Part shown: positions 35,199 through 46,617 of the stretch, one piece after another | How positions within the stretch are numbered: the stretch's first letter is position 1 | How the letters are laid out: each line of letters opens with the position of its first letter | Assembly (NCBI RefSeq): GCF_958979055.1 | Contig: NC_084899.1 | Span: 3,781,001 to 3,845,000, forward strand | DNA: 64,000 bases | Direction of reading: 5' to 3' | Source: Alnus glutinosa | Lineage: Eukaryota > Streptophyta > Magnoliopsida > Fagales > Betulaceae | Notes under the pieces: model-generated | Told to the model about the DNA's origin: nothing | Seen by the model: the letters and a program-made list of their open reading frames with translations, nothing else | Databases searched by the model: none | Program-made: the position numbers and the translations under genes

Positions 35199-38100
35199 CT
35201 AAACATGCATTGTTGATCTCCCCCCATCCGAGTCTCCAGCTTTCTCACTTTCTACTACATACTTCTTCCAGAACCAGTGAGTTTGCCAGAGAAGATACAC
35301 CTCCTCGATTGGAACTTGCTTTGTTTCTGGCAGTAGGAAGAAGATGAAACTACTCATGATGATAATTAATCCTCCAAATAGCAAGAAAATTCCATATCTG
35401 AGATGACACAGCGACGCAAGAAAACACTGTGCTATCAATGCTGTGAAGAGGAGGTTGACACAGACCACAACACTCTGACCAGCCGACCTTGTCTCTAATG
35501 GGAAGATCTCGCTCGGTACTAGCCAACCCAGAGGGCCCCAAGATCTTCCATAAGCTAAGACAAATAAGCAGATCATGATGACAAGAAAGATGCCAATTCC
35601 TTTTGAGAGGGTTTGTCCTTGCCCAAACTTCAGGGCCAGAGTTATGGCCACAGCCACCTGCAAGATCAAACAAGCTGGTAAGTTCTCGAGCCAGAAAAGT
35701 TTCTTTGAAAAAAATCAAGAATAAGAGCCTGAAAGTGCAATTACCATGCAGCATATCATTTCGGTACCAGCTTCCAAAAAGAAAGCTCTTCTACCAAACT
35801 TATCCACCAATGACATTGATATGAGTGCACCAACAACAAGCGCTCCACTGGTGAAAATGGATGAATATAGAGATGCTGCTGAGCCAAAACCCAAGCTTTG
35901 GAATATGACAGGAGCATAGAAGAGTATGGAGTTCATGCCAGTTAGCTGTTGGAACGCCGGGATCCCCAATGCCCCTATTACCAACTGGGGACGATTCTTC
36001 CTTTCAAGGAGATTCCTGAATGGGTGCTTTACGGATCTTGCTGCATTGCTTGCATCAATAAGATCGGCAAACTCAGCATCAACTTTTGAGGTACCTCTCA
36101 CTTTCTCCAACACCCTTCTTCCTTCTTCTAGCTTGCCTTGCTCTACAAGACTGTTGGGGGTCTCAGGAAGGAAAACACCCCCAATAAACATTAGGGTTGC
36201 TGGAACTGTAGCCAAACCAAGAGATAATCTCCACCCCCATGGATGGATCCTTTCAGTACCATAGTTTATGAAGTTCGCTATCAGAATCCCTAAGCATGTA
36301 GTCAATTGAAACAGTTGGTTCACCGCTCCTCGGATCTTTGCCGGAGCCATCTCTGAAAGATACAAGGGAACTGCCTGTACCATTAATTAGAACAAGAAAG
36401 CAGTAAGTGAATGAGGAGTTGGTGCAATTCTTTCTTATTTGCTGAGACGAGCAAGTCTATTTAGTAGACTGTTATTACCACTGTAAATCAGTTCTTAAAA
36501 AAAAAAAATAATAATAATGGCTGATTTTCACTGTTACGTTATCTTAATTGTATGACAGTCTATATCAGTCTACTAAATAGCATTACTCTGGTTGAGAATC
36601 AATTGAGAAGCAGGCTTACTTGGTTTCCAAATCCAATGCCACCACCAAGGAGAATGCGGCCAATGATTAACATTGCAATGTTCACTGCAGATGCGTTGAG
36701 AACTGCTCCTAGGAAGAAGCTGGTTGCTCCAACCATGATGCTGCCTCTCCTGCCCCATTTTCTGGTTACGTAGGACGCTCCAAATGTGGAGACGAGGCCC
36801 GCAAAGTACAGAGAAGACGTAAAGAGTGTGAGTACCTGGTTGTCATATTTACAGTAGTCGGTTTCATTCAGATGTTCTTGCTTCCTTCTATATACTTTCG
36901 GGAAGAATTCCTTTAGGAAATCATCCATGGAAGTCACTCCGCCTGAAATTAGCATTTAAAGTTAAATTCTTGATGTGATTTCCAAATGCTCAGAAGAAGA
37001 AAAATGATGTCATTTTCGAAAGAGTATGAATATAATAAAGATGGCCTCTTTGTTTACAGAAGAATTTCATGAAGATTTAATTTTTTTTTTTTTTTTTTTT
37101 ATTATTATTTTTTTGGTTAAAAGGTATATGTAAAACGGCAGTCACGTATAAAAGAGCATGGGCTAACCAACTTCTCCTCACGTATGAGTTCAAACTCCTC
37201 GTCAATAAGTAAGGCCTAATAACATGTGAAATATTTAACTGAAAATGAGGTAAATTATAAAATTAAGGTTTGAACTCAAGACTTCTGTTATGATACTATG
37301 TTAAATCATCAGTTTTTTTAAAACTTAGTTGATGTGGTAGGTGAGGTAGGTGAGGCTGCACGCCCATGCACAACTTTTTTTTGAACACGTTGAATATTTA
37401 ACTAAAAAATGGGATAAACTCTAAAGTCAAGGTTCGAATTCAAATATTTTGCTTTAATACTATGTTAAATAATCAGTTATCCCAAAAATTTAGGTGATGT
37501 GGTAGGTGAGGCTACACATCATGGACAAAGCCTTTTTGGAGGTTTTTCGTATCATCAATCTGATAACCCAAACTGGAAATTGGATTCCATTAGATCAGAC
37601 TGTAGTTTCTGCGTGTTCCAACCTCCAATAATATTCCCTAACGTTCATCATGCCTTTCTAAACACCAAAAAGTGCCTAGCTTTGCTCACCTACTCCATTT
37701 TTACCCTGTACTATTATTATAGCTTGAGAAAAAGTTCTCTTTTCCTCCAAATTTCTGAAATCAAGTGAAGATTTCAAACGAACCTCACTTTTACTGCCTC
37801 CAATCTCTCTCTCTCTATGATGACCCCAATGACATTAATTAATCATCGTGTTCATTACAATCATCATCTTTCTTTTTTAGGCTTGAAGATCTGATTATAA
37901 CAATAACCACAATACAACAACCTCTTCAAACAGCTACAGCAACAATGTGAGACGTGGGTGATGATATTAAAGATAAGACGGGTAAAATTCTTCTGGTAAA
38001 AAGAAGGAAAATATAAAGAAAAGGGGACGGCAGGGATAAAACTCCGATCATATAACCAACCCAGGTCGCAGTATTTGCTAATGATATTCATGAATAACAG

Positions 38101-38294
38101 GCGGAAGCTTAACATTAATAGTAAATCAATTCAAATATTCAATATTACTGACCTGAAACGCCAAGATCGTACCCAAAGAGAGATCCTCCAAGAGCTGCCA
38201 CAACGCATGCGTAGATGAAATACCCAGTAATCCTGTACTCATACAGATGGGCCCGCTTAAGGGTTCCTACATCTGTAAATCCTCCCCCTGCCAT
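35199..38294 (-). CDS. STP14: Sugar/H+ symporter, STP14-like, 517 aa
   Basis: Four exons: complement(35199..35657, 35745..36374, 36620..36942, 38153..38294), 1554 nt. It is a plasma-membrane monosaccharide transporter of the major facilitator superfamily with twelve expected helices. Signatures seen: [20 protein letters not shown] in helix 1, KWGRRGSI in loop 2-3, [32 protein letters not shown] after helix 6, [14 protein letters not shown] in helix 7, DKFGRRAFF in loop 8-9, and [12 protein letters not shown] at the C-terminal end. The N-terminus ([20 protein letters not shown]) and overall sequence match STP14, which in Arabidopsis prefers galactose; the substrate here is inferred. Splitting of the GGV codon in helix 1 by intron 1 is typical of plant STPs. 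The CT-rich leader and a TATA box at 38682-38689 lie upstream. Confidence 0.9.
37130..37490 (-). mobile_element. Two retroelement relics in STP14 intron 1
   Basis: Two partial copies (about 37170-37320 and 37385-37490) share gaatatttaact/gaaatatttaact, ggttcgaa/ggtttgaa, atactatgttaaat and gatgtggtaggtgagg. The first carries tgttatgatactatgttaaa and the second gctttaatactatgttaaat, both degenerate minus-strand LTR-end plus initiator-tRNA primer sites. A (T)n run at about 37080-37100 precedes them. Same family as 29600-29780. Confidence 0.5.
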
Positions 38295-38316
38295 CTCTCA
38301 GGCAAGCTCCCTCTGA

Positions 38317-38317
<1 letters not shown>

Positions 38318-38349
<32 letters not shown>

Positions 38350-38352
38350 GTC
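38318..38352. repeat. (CT)n tract in the STP14 leader
   Basis: A tctctctctctctctctctc run ending in tgtctctctgtctg lies about 25-60 bp upstream of the STP14 start codon. On the transcript it is an AG-rich leader stretch. Such tracts are common in plant 5' UTRs. Confidence 0.75.
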
Positions 38353-38681
38353 TGCTGTGAACTAACAGCTAGGAAAAACAGTGCTGCGAGAAAAGAAGTC
38401 ACAGAAGGCAGAGTCAACCCAATGAGGTAAGACTAAAAGAAACAAACAAAGGTGAACGAATATTATAGTATTCAAAAGCTTCAGATTTCTATACGCTGAA
38501 ATTTCTGCATATAAAAACAAGAGAGACGTAGAAACAAGACAATGACTTGTTACAAAGCATTGACTAATTTCAATCATTTCAGCATAATCTTATTTAAATG
38601 TAAACATTACCAGGATTTGCTCTTGGGGAGGAGGACACACCGCTGCTCAACGAGGGTAGGAAGGCTCTCGACCGAGAGCTT

Positions 38682-38689
38682 TATTTATA
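38682..38689 (-). promoter_or_regulatory. TATA box of STP14
   Basis: TATAAATA on the minus strand, about 390 bp upstream of the ATG at 38294, predicting a start near 38655 and a leader of about 360 nt containing the AG-rich tract. Confidence 0.55.
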
Positions 38690-39084
38690 GGCGTACCATG
38701 TGTATTCTGTCCTGCTGTTCCTCTCTGTGCTTCTAATTTTTTTTAATTTAATTAATCATTATATCCGTCTGGATAAAGATGAAGAAGATGAGGACTCTTG
38801 ACTAAATTTAAAATTTGTATGTCTCCGATTTGGTTGGAACAGCTTTCATGTGGCAATCTTATCCACCCGGCTTCCTCTTTGTCGCCCAAGTTGTCGTGAA
38901 ATACTCATCGGCCTTTCCTAATTTTGTCAATAACAGCCTCCTCGAGCAAAGATTAGGATTGACCGAGTCCGTCTCTCAGTTTTCACCCCCCAACCATTTC
39001 ACAAACGAAACCTTGAATTCCACTACTATACGATGCGCGCTGTCGTGTTGTGCCCCCACCGCACCCAATTGCAAACACACGCAT

Positions 39085-39765
39085 ATGAATTATGAGGCGT
39101 GTTTGGTAGTTGTTTTGAAAACAGTTTCTAAACAGCAAAACGCTTTTCTGTATTGTTGATGTGCGTTTGTGCGGCAAACAGTTTTAAAAACCGAAACGGG
39201 GGGAAACAAAAACACCAGAAAATAACTTATACATGTTTTTTAAAATAATTTTCGGTATTATACATTAACAACTTATACTTATTTGTTTTTCTTCCTCCGT
39301 CAAGAGAAATATTATATATATATATTTGCATACTTATATAAATATTAGTGTATTTATGACATGAATGAAAATATTATATAACATATATCATAAATTATTA
39401 AATATTCTTATAAATTGTAACTTATAGCATTATAGCATATACTTATAACTTACAAGTATATAACATCTTAATATAATATATTACTATTTTGATTGGTTTT
39501 GGTCCCTATTCAGCTATTTTTTTGGTATTGATGAAGTGGGTTTGTTGCAAATTTTCTAATAAATCAATGTGTGTGAGAAGAGAAATTGTTTTTAGAACAA
39601 CTGTTCAAACGAAATTAGACCAGTTTTGTTGTTTTCAAAAACAGTTTACCAAACGCTTCTTTAGCAAAAAAAAAAACAATAGAAAATTGTTTTCTATTTT
39701 TGTTCTCGAAAACAGTTGTCAAAAACAAAAATAAAAATCGATTTGCCAAAAGAGCCAATTTTCAT
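39085..39765. repeat. Degenerate foldback element with tttggtagttgttttgaaaa ends
   Basis: The left side has gtgtttggtagttgttttga and aaacagtttctaaac; the right side has aaaacagtttaccaaacgc and gaaaacagttgtcaaaaac, which are inverted counterparts. The centre is very AT-rich. Reads as a decayed MITE or two nested ones; ends are approximate and no target duplication is clear. Confidence 0.45.
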
Positions 39766-39778
39766 GAGTGATGCAATT

Positions 39779-39964
39779 AGGACTCTCCTCCTTGAGCCCT
39801 CCCAAAATTGATGTGCTTTTTAAAATTATCATTAGATCAAAATTTAATAGTGATCTAGCACATATCTTTAAAATTATCATTAGATCAAAATTTAATAGTG
39901 ATCTAGAACATATCTAGTGATAATTTTAAAAGCTAAACAAATTTTAAGAGAACAAGAGTCCTCC
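39779..39964. repeat. MITE with an internal 48-bp duplication
   Basis: Inverted ends: ggactctcctccttgagccc at the left and agagaacaagagtcctcc at the right; the adjoining ttttaaaattatcatta and ctagtgataattttaaaa also pair. Inside, aaaattatcattagatcaaa occurs twice, 48 bp apart (39822 and 39870). Confidence 0.6.
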
Positions 39965-40194
39965 GTGTACCATTACTCATTTTTCATATTAGGATTGCCT
40001 GCAACTCGGCATGAGAGATGGCCTCAATAGTGCTCACTACTTGTTCGAATTGGTGCTGAAGACCTATTCCTAGCAAGACCCTCTCTCTTGATTGCCTGAA
40101 ATTGCGGCAATAATTGCAAGGAATTCCAAATTTCAATCACATTTTTTGGGACCAAAATTTCTTCATGTTCTATTTGGACACCCTAAAAGTGGAG

Positions 40195-40779
40195 GATATT
40201 AATGTAAGGTAATTTTCTACGTTTCGCCATAAAATAGTTTCTGGAAAACAATTTCGATATTTTTCGGTGTTTGATAGGAGCGAAAATAATATTCAACCGA
40301 AAAATTAATTTCGTTTGACCAAAAATGCTCAGTTAATTTCAGAAAGCGTAAATCATTTTTCCTAGACGGCAGACGCTTTCAACCTTCACGCTCAAGCAGC
40401 CGACCATCGCCGGAATCCGACAACCAGTCGGTGCCGGAATCTAGCCAAATCGGCCGGATCTGGCCAGATTCCGGACATATAGCTAGAGTTCGGCAGTATT
40501 AGGCCAGATTCTGGCCAGTACAGTAGGAGTCCATCCAAATCTGGCCAAACCGGCCAGATCTGGCTAGATTCCGGCCGTATTAGGCTAGATTCGGCGAATT
40601 TGGCTAGAATCTGGTTCGCTGGAATCCGGCAACGACCACCGGACGTCGCCGGATTCCAGCAGCAATTGTCGAATTCCTTTTTTCGTCGTTAGTGATTTTT
40701 TCGTGCAAACCAAGCAGAAAAATCATTTTTCCTGAAAATTAATTTCGTCAAAAATATTTTACGTCGAAACAGACGACGC

Positions 40780-40785
<6 letters not shown>
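40195..40785. repeat. MULE-like foldback repeat with ctggccagattcc minisatellite
   Basis: Outer parts are AT-rich and loosely inverted (ggaaaacaatttcg at the left; cctgaaaattaatttcg at the right). The middle (40390-40660) is GC-rich and built from imperfect repeats of ccggccagatctggctagat-like words. It shares its right half with 7620-7885. It ends at gaaacagacgacgcatt, directly followed by a long poly-A and (aaac)n run to about 40850. Confidence 0.6.
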
Positions 40786-40811
<26 letters not shown>

Positions 40812-40850
40812 AAACAAACAAACAAAACAAAACAAAACAAAACAAAAAAT

Positions 40851-42083
40851 CGTATAACATAATGACTTGCCTAAGAAAGCCAATCACATGCGATTTGTTG
40901 TAATAGTGGAAAGTCGTTCTTGATGATAATGATGTCGTTTGTGGTGGTAGCATGGGGGCTTGATGGGGCTGGTGGGATCTCTAGATTGGGATGGGGGTAA
41001 GATAGAATACTCACGGGTGAATAATGCAATTTTTTATTTTTTTTGCTAGGGGTGAATAATGTAATTGGTTAAGTAATTGATATGGGAAAAATGCAAAATT
41101 CAGTCATTTTGATTACATCGATTTGCAATAAGGTTTATGTGATATAAAAATATTCGGAGGAATTATTTTTTTCCCCCATTAACTACCGGTTATTGTCAAT
41201 ATGTCATCACGAACTGACATCTCGATCAAAAGAGAGCATGGAACTAACATTTTCATACTGTTACCTCCATTCCGTTAAGGAATCTCGTTAAATTGGATGG
41301 AATATGCGACTTTTAGACATTAAATTCTGTTCAAAGACAAAAATGATCTTAAACATTAATTTAATAAAAAATATTAAACCTAATATATTTTTAAAAAAAA
41401 AACCAAAAAAATAAAAAATAAAAGAAAGGGGGTGGCCAATGGCTCGCAGGCCACCCCCTTCCCCCTAAAGGGAGTGGTTGCCGTCTTTTTTTTTTTTTTG
41501 GCTTTTGCTTTTGCTTCTTTTTTTTATTTGTTTAATTTTGAGAGTATTTTATGTAAATTTTGACTTTAAGTTAGGATATTTGAGTCTTTTCATGAATTTA
41601 ATTGATGGAAGGGAGGATTTTGGTATGTTAATGGTAGTTCAATGATTTCTTGTGGTCGATGTGTTAGTTGGTGGTGGAATATTGACAATGACCGATAATT
41701 AATAGGACAAAAAGATAATTATCCCAAAATATTCTGAAAGCTTCTTCTGGTATGCAAAAATAACAAATAGGTTCATGTACTCAGTTTTATCTTTTTTTTT
41801 TTTAATGAAAAATCTTTAAATTCAAAGGACCAATTCTAAAATCCAAGATAAACCATTCACTGTAAGAGATACTTTAAATTATTCATTACTACTTGGCAAC
41901 GCAGCTACTGCACATTTTTGTCTATCTTGAGCTTCTACATGAGGTGAAACATGTCGCTCTCGACCATCAAGGTGAAACGCCAGTCGTGGATGCCATTTAT
42001 CTCGACTCACTAGAATAGCCAAAGGGAAATGATAGCTGCACAGTTGCGCACAACCTGTTGTGCAGAAAGGGTTTCCGATAGCC
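40851..42083. other. Gene-free spacer
   Basis: Low-complexity and AT-rich sequence with a short inverted GC-rich word pair near 41430-41470 (gggggtggcc / ggccacccccttcc) and poly-T near 41488 and 41795. No gene was recognised. Confidence 0.55.
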
Positions 42084-42275
42084 AAAAGACCTCGCCTCGA
42101 GTAAACACTCGACAATGCGCGAAAAGACATTGCCTTGGGTAAACACTTAACAGGGCACAAAAAGACCTTGCCTTGAGTACACAGTTGACAAGGCATAGAA
42201 AGACCTTGCCTCGAGGGCACACTCGACAATGCACGAAAAGACCTTGCATCAGGTACACATTCGACTAGGCATGAA
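42084..42275. repeat. 38-bp minisatellite, about five copies
   Basis: aaaagacc(t)tgcctcgagt-type units begin at 42084, 42122, 42160, 42198 and 42236, a strict 38-bp spacing, each followed by acac(t)cgacaatgcacg-like sequence. Copies differ at several positions. The minus-strand ORFs over it simply translate the repeat. Confidence 0.88.
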
Positions 42276-42289
42276 GAATTTAGAGTTAA

Positions 42290-42900
42290 TAATTTTTTAC
42301 ACTACCCGCAAATTCGACATAAACATAATATAAAGTTATAGGGTTAGGATTTAAGGTAAACGAGTTGAAGTTGACCCGTTTAGTGACACATTTATAAACC
42401 GATTGACAGGTCAACCCGCAATTTGACCCACCAACACGTTTATGACACGTTCATGTTCCGTCAATCCGTTTATGACACGATTAGCTAAACAAGTTGACCT
42501 GTCAACTTATTTAACTAATCATGTCGGGTTTGAGTTGGTCTAAACAGGTTAGCGAGTCAATCGAGCCAACCTTAACTCGCCTATTGACTCGCCAACTTAT
42601 TTAGACCAACTCGAACCAAGCACGATAACCTGTTTTGCCAAGACTTTGAAGATCCCCTCCGTAGTCTCCAAGCACCAAATATGACTTTTGGCAAGCTACA
42701 CATCACGTAGCTCTGGAAACTTTCTGCCTTTTCTTTTCTTAATAAATAATTATTTTACACATTGAGTTATTGAGAATAGTTTAAATTATTTGCTAATTAC
42801 TGAACTAATTCACTGGACTGACTTGGATTAAGGTCGACCAACTATATTTGAGCTAATCCGGCCTGCACACCTACACGAAGGAGCTAAGGCTTATGCCATG
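42290..42900. repeat. Dispersed gacccgttta/gacacgtt repeat with hairpin
   Basis: Repeated tgacccgttt, acacgttta and tcaatccgttt words place it in the same broad family as 4985-5321 and 59408-59929. At 42533-42613 it forms a hairpin with 30-bp arms (27 of 30 matched) and a 21-nt loop. Boundaries are approximate. Confidence 0.5.
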
Positions 42901-43134
42901 CGCTAGGCACCCCAACACTTACATCCTGACATTCAACACTTCTCACTCAGTATTAAAGGTCAGAGGCAACGCCAATTGCGATTACACATGAGATTCCCAA
43001 TGCCCGAGTATTGAAGGTCAAAGGCTTTGAACTCTGCATTAGTTCCTAGAATTCAAATCCTAGACTTTCTCCCAAGTTTTTTACTTGTCAAACAATGCCC
43101 AAGAACCATAGTTATCCGATTGGACATCATCTTT

Positions 43135-43310
43135 ATGGAAAATGATTGTTACCAACCGGCTTTTTTATTAAAAAAATAATTTTTTTAATTAAAAGCAACT
43201 TTTGATGTGATGTCAGAAGTTGCTTTTGATTAAAAAAACTCAATTTTAATGAAAAATGGTGGGAATGGGGACGGTAAACCGTCCCCTGCCAATCACTCTT
43301 CCATTTTTAC
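43135..43310. repeat. MITE with aatgattg...ggacggt ends, copy 1
   Basis: Left end aaaatgattgttaccaaccg with ggcttttttattaaaaaa; right end ggacggtaaaccgtcccctg then ccaatcact. The right end inverts to agtgattggcaggggacgg, the hallmark also seen at 48585-48725 and at the window's end. An internal aagcaacttttgatgtgatg / cagaagttgcttttgatt segment is itself a small inverted repeat. Confidence 0.6.
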
Positions 43311-43531
43311 TAGGGACATCCTGAGAAATATATAGACTCGGCTTCCGGTGCGCTTGCCGCTGCATCAAGGAGGAGAATTCCTGACTTCTTCAGAGTGGCT
43401 ATTGCAATTTCAATTCTCAACTTTTTCTCCACCAGAAAGCTCAGTTTCAAGCTTTCCAACCACCATGTCAAGCCTTCGTAAACAAAATGCAGCCATCTCG
43501 AATTACACATGGAGGACTCATTGATTAGATC

Positions 43532-45871
43532 TCAGAACACCAACCAGCTATTTCCTGGATCTTTCTTCACTCCAGTCTCTGCCATTTTCTGTCTCAACTT
43601 AATAGCTTCTTCCCATTTTCCCTCCCCAGAGTAAATGTTCGAGAGAAGAACATATGAAGCATGATCGTTGGGATCAAGCTCTATAATTTTCCTGGTACAT
43701 TTTTCCGCAATTTTTGTGTTAGCATAAATCCTACAAGCGCTTAGTAATGCTCTCCATGCCAAAACACTTCCATCATTTTTTACGAATTGGTACGCCTCCT
43801 CAAGCTTTCCAGCCCGACCATATGCATCAACCAAGCAGGAATAATGCTCAGATTCTGGCTTGATACAGTACTTGCTATGCATCAAATTAAAAAGATATAA
43901 ACTCTGTTCTAGGTAACCCGCATGGCTACAAGCTGATAGAAGACCTAAGAATGTTATGTGGTTGGGCATTAAACTCATCCTATCCATCTGATTGAATACT
44001 TTTATTGCCTCAAGGGCTTTTCCATGCCGTGCAAGTCCAGCGATCATGGCATTGTAAGTTACTTCATTTGACCGTTGCTCTTCATCAAAAACTTTTCTAG
44101 ACTCCTCATCGTACCCACATTTAGCATACATATCTACAATCGAGCTCCCAACATAGACATCTCTATGAAAACCAAACTTAATTGCAGAAGCATGAAACTG
44201 TTTACCCACGTCTATAGCAGCAAGTTTTGAGCAAGCTGCAAGGCATGATGGAAGGCTATAACTGGTAAAATGAACCCCATCTGCTAGCATTTGTTTACAA
44301 AGTTGCAGAGCCTCTAATTCATACCCATTCTGTTGATAACAACCAATAATAGAACTCCAAGAAGCTTCATCTTTCTGAACCATATCATTGAAAGCTTTAT
44401 AAGCCTCATCAACAGCTCCACACTCAGAGTACATGCGGACTAGTGCATTGCCAACTTGAGTTTCTAGAGTTTGGCTCGATTTCACTATCACACAATGGAT
44501 TTGTACACCTGTGACTAGATCTGATTTACTCTGACAAGATTTTAGAACAGCAATTAGAGTGCCTCCATCAGGTTTCAACAATTCTGTTTGACAAAGTTCT
44601 CGAAACATTTGGATGCAAGAGAGAGATCCCTCCTTCATTTGAGCATGACCCAAGATCATCGAGTTCCACGCAACAATATCTCTAATATCAACTGTTCTGA
44701 ATAGTTTCTCTGCTTCAAATATGTCACCAGAATCTGCATAAAGATCTAAAAGAACAGTTGCAACAAAACAGTTTCTCTGGTACCCGTTCTTTATCATCTG
44801 GGCATGGACTTGAATTGCCGCCATTAAGTCTCCATTCTCAGCACAACCTTTTAATGTACTCGACAATGCATGTTGATCAGGTCTCATACCATGTCTACAC
44901 ATTTCCCTGAACAAATTGACAGCTTCCTTTCCTCTACCATTTTGCGTATAACCCGAAATGATTGAGCTCCAAACAAACATATCTTTCTCCTCCATCGAAT
45001 CAAAGACTTTCCAGCAAGAATCCATATTGCCGCACTTCCCATACAAATCCACCAAAGCACTGCCCACCACAACATCACCTTCAGAGCCAAACTTCACAGC
45101 AAGCCCATGTATTTGCTCCAACTCTTTTAATAAAAAACAACACCTGAGCAAGCTCGTAAACGTAAAATCATTCGGTTCCAACTCACCAACCACCCGCATG
45201 TCTGAAAACAATCTTGAAACCTTACAAGAATCACCAACTTGAGCAACCCCAGAAATCATAACATTCCATGTAACCCTATCTTTAGTAAACAACCCATCAA
45301 AAACACGACACGCATCATCAAGATCATTCCCAATCTTGAAGTACATATCCACAAGAGCACTACCCGCAAATTCATGACTCTCAAGCCCCAAATGAACCAT
45401 CAAGCCATGAACTTGCTGGCCCAGTTTAAGAAAACCAAGACCCGTACAAGCCCGAACCGCGATAGATGAAGTAAATTTGTTTGGTTTCTCGCCCACTTCA
45501 AGCATTCCTTTGAACATTTGCATAGCTTTTCCTAAAGACCCATCATGAACATGAGCTGAAATCATCGAAGTCCATGTCACCACGTTCTTGCGAGGAATTT
45601 TGTCGAACAGGAGGTGTGCATGGTCTAAACCACTACATTTTGCATATAGACTCAAAAGGGTGTTCGCTAAATGGATTTCTGAGATTGCCCGTGAGACTAC
45701 AAGCTTTGCATGGACTTTCTTGCACTCTCTGATCGATTCAGGCTTTGAGTTCTTCTCAAATAGAAGTGAAATGGGTGATTCGGGCACTCTGATGGAGATG
45801 GCGTCTACGTTGGCGGTGCCACAAAGAGAGCGGGAAAAAGATTTGATCGTTGACCGAACAAGCACTCCCAT
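43532..45871 (-). CDS. Pentatricopeptide repeat protein, PLS class, 779 aa
   Basis: A single intronless ORF, as usual for plant PPR genes. The N-terminus (MGVLVRSTIKSFSRSLCG) is basic and hydroxylated, fitting a mitochondrial or plastid presequence. From ~55 onward, 31-36-residue PPR motifs of the P, L and S types repeat: NTLLSLYAKCSGLDHAHLLF, NVVTWTSMISAHVHDGSLGK, SALVDMYFKIGN, DRVTWNVMISGVAQVGD, FVWSSIISGYTQNGRGKEAV, VGSSIVDMYAKCG and many more. The end carries the E motif (AWRALLSACRIYANTKIAEK, ASYVLLSNIYSGEGKWEEAI) and stops at KKDPGNSWLVF, without a DYW domain. PLS-E proteins usually specify sites for organelle C-to-U RNA editing, with the deaminase supplied by a partner. The RNA target cannot be read by eye. 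No close named orthologue is claimed. Confidence 0.93.
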   Translation of the reverse strand: MGVLVRSTIKSFSRSLCGTANVDAISIRVPESPISLLFEKNSKPESIRECKKVHAKLVVSRAISEIHLANTLLSLYAKCSGLDHAHLLFDKIPRKNVVTWTSMISAHVHDGSLGKAMQMFKGMLEVGEKPNKFTSSIAVRACTGLGFLKLGQQVHGLMVHLGLESHEFAGSALVDMYFKIGNDLDDACRVFDGLFTKDRVTWNVMISGVAQVGDSCKVSRLFSDMRVVGELEPNDFTFTSLLRCCFLLKELEQIHGLAVKFGSEGDVVVGSALVDLYGKCGNMDSCWKVFDSMEEKDMFVWSSIISGYTQNGRGKEAVNLFREMCRHGMRPDQHALSSTLKGCAENGDLMAAIQVHAQMIKNGYQRNCFVATVLLDLYADSGDIFEAEKLFRTVDIRDIVAWNSMILGHAQMKEGSLSCIQMFRELCQTELLKPDGGTLIAVLKSCQSKSDLVTGVQIHCVIVKSSQTLETQVGNALVRMYSECGAVDEAYKAFNDMVQKDEASWSSIIGCYQQNGYELEALQLCKQMLADGVHFTSYSLPSCLAACSKLAAIDVGKQFHASAIKFGFHRDVYVGSSIVDMYAKCGYDEESRKVFDEEQRSNEVTYNAMIAGLARHGKALEAIKVFNQMDRMSLMPNHITFLGLLSACSHAGYLEQSLYLFNLMHSKYCIKPESEHYSCLVDAYGRAGKLEEAYQFVKNDGSVLAWRALLSACRIYANTKIAEKCTRKIIELDPNDHASYVLLSNIYSGEGKWEEAIKLRQKMAETGVKKDPGNSWLVF

Positions 45872-46609
45872 CGGACGACACTACCGATTCCCAAATCAGA
45901 TTTCGCTGATCTTCGTGTCTTACGGGTTTGTTTCTTATGCAAAATAAAAACGGCAGCCATTTATTCTTCCTTGATGGTAAACGACAGCTCTTCCTCTTAT
46001 GTAGTTTATGTCAAGTTGTCAACCATATTACCAAGGTTTAAAAATAAATAATTGTACATAATGTGTCACAAAAGTGTGTCTTTAAATAAAATTACAAAAA
46101 AAAAATTAAAAAAAAAAATCTGATTTTCAAAACACGAGCAAGAATGTGCATATTAAAAACTTATAATTCTAAAGGTTACGCTGCAGCTTTACTAAATGTT
46201 TAACAGAGTTTTTAAAAATCATGTTTACACTAATTACGCTTTGAAATCATCATTTTTTTCAAATCACATGTTTTGAAACCGCTAGATCAAACGAATGGGA
46301 CAATCATCTATAATGTTTAGGAAGATATTCTATTCTGTAAAATTTATTTAATTGTCAAATATTATTTTCAAATTAAGTAGTTGATATCTTCTCATATTAA
46401 GATTTATTTTTTTTATCAACTCAAAATTTATTATTTTAATATTTATCATATTTTACCATTTTTCAAAAATAATAAAAGCTTATTTTATTACCTCCTAGAC
46501 GACAGAGCTAGTTTGGAGCTGCCTTTGTAAAATCGTATGTCATCTAAACACCTTAATACATGTAAACGACACTCCTTTTGTTGGATCTTTCTAAGGTTTA
46601 TGTTTCTTT
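45872..46609. other. Upstream region of the PPR gene
   Basis: AT-rich promoter side of the PPR gene. A decayed copy of the gcgatttt-type repeat family lies near 46140-46290 (ctttactaaatgtttaacag, tcaaatcacatgttttgaaa). No other gene was seen. Confidence 0.5.
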
Positions 46610-46617
46610 CTTACAAG

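Noticed and set aside
41879-42258. Overlapping minus-strand ORFs of 116 and 82 codons
   Set aside because: They translate the 38-bp minisatellite in two frames.
43310-43510. 66-codon minus-strand ORF just after the PPR stop
   Set aside because: Most likely 3' UTR of the PPR gene; not a DYW remnant and no recognisable domain.
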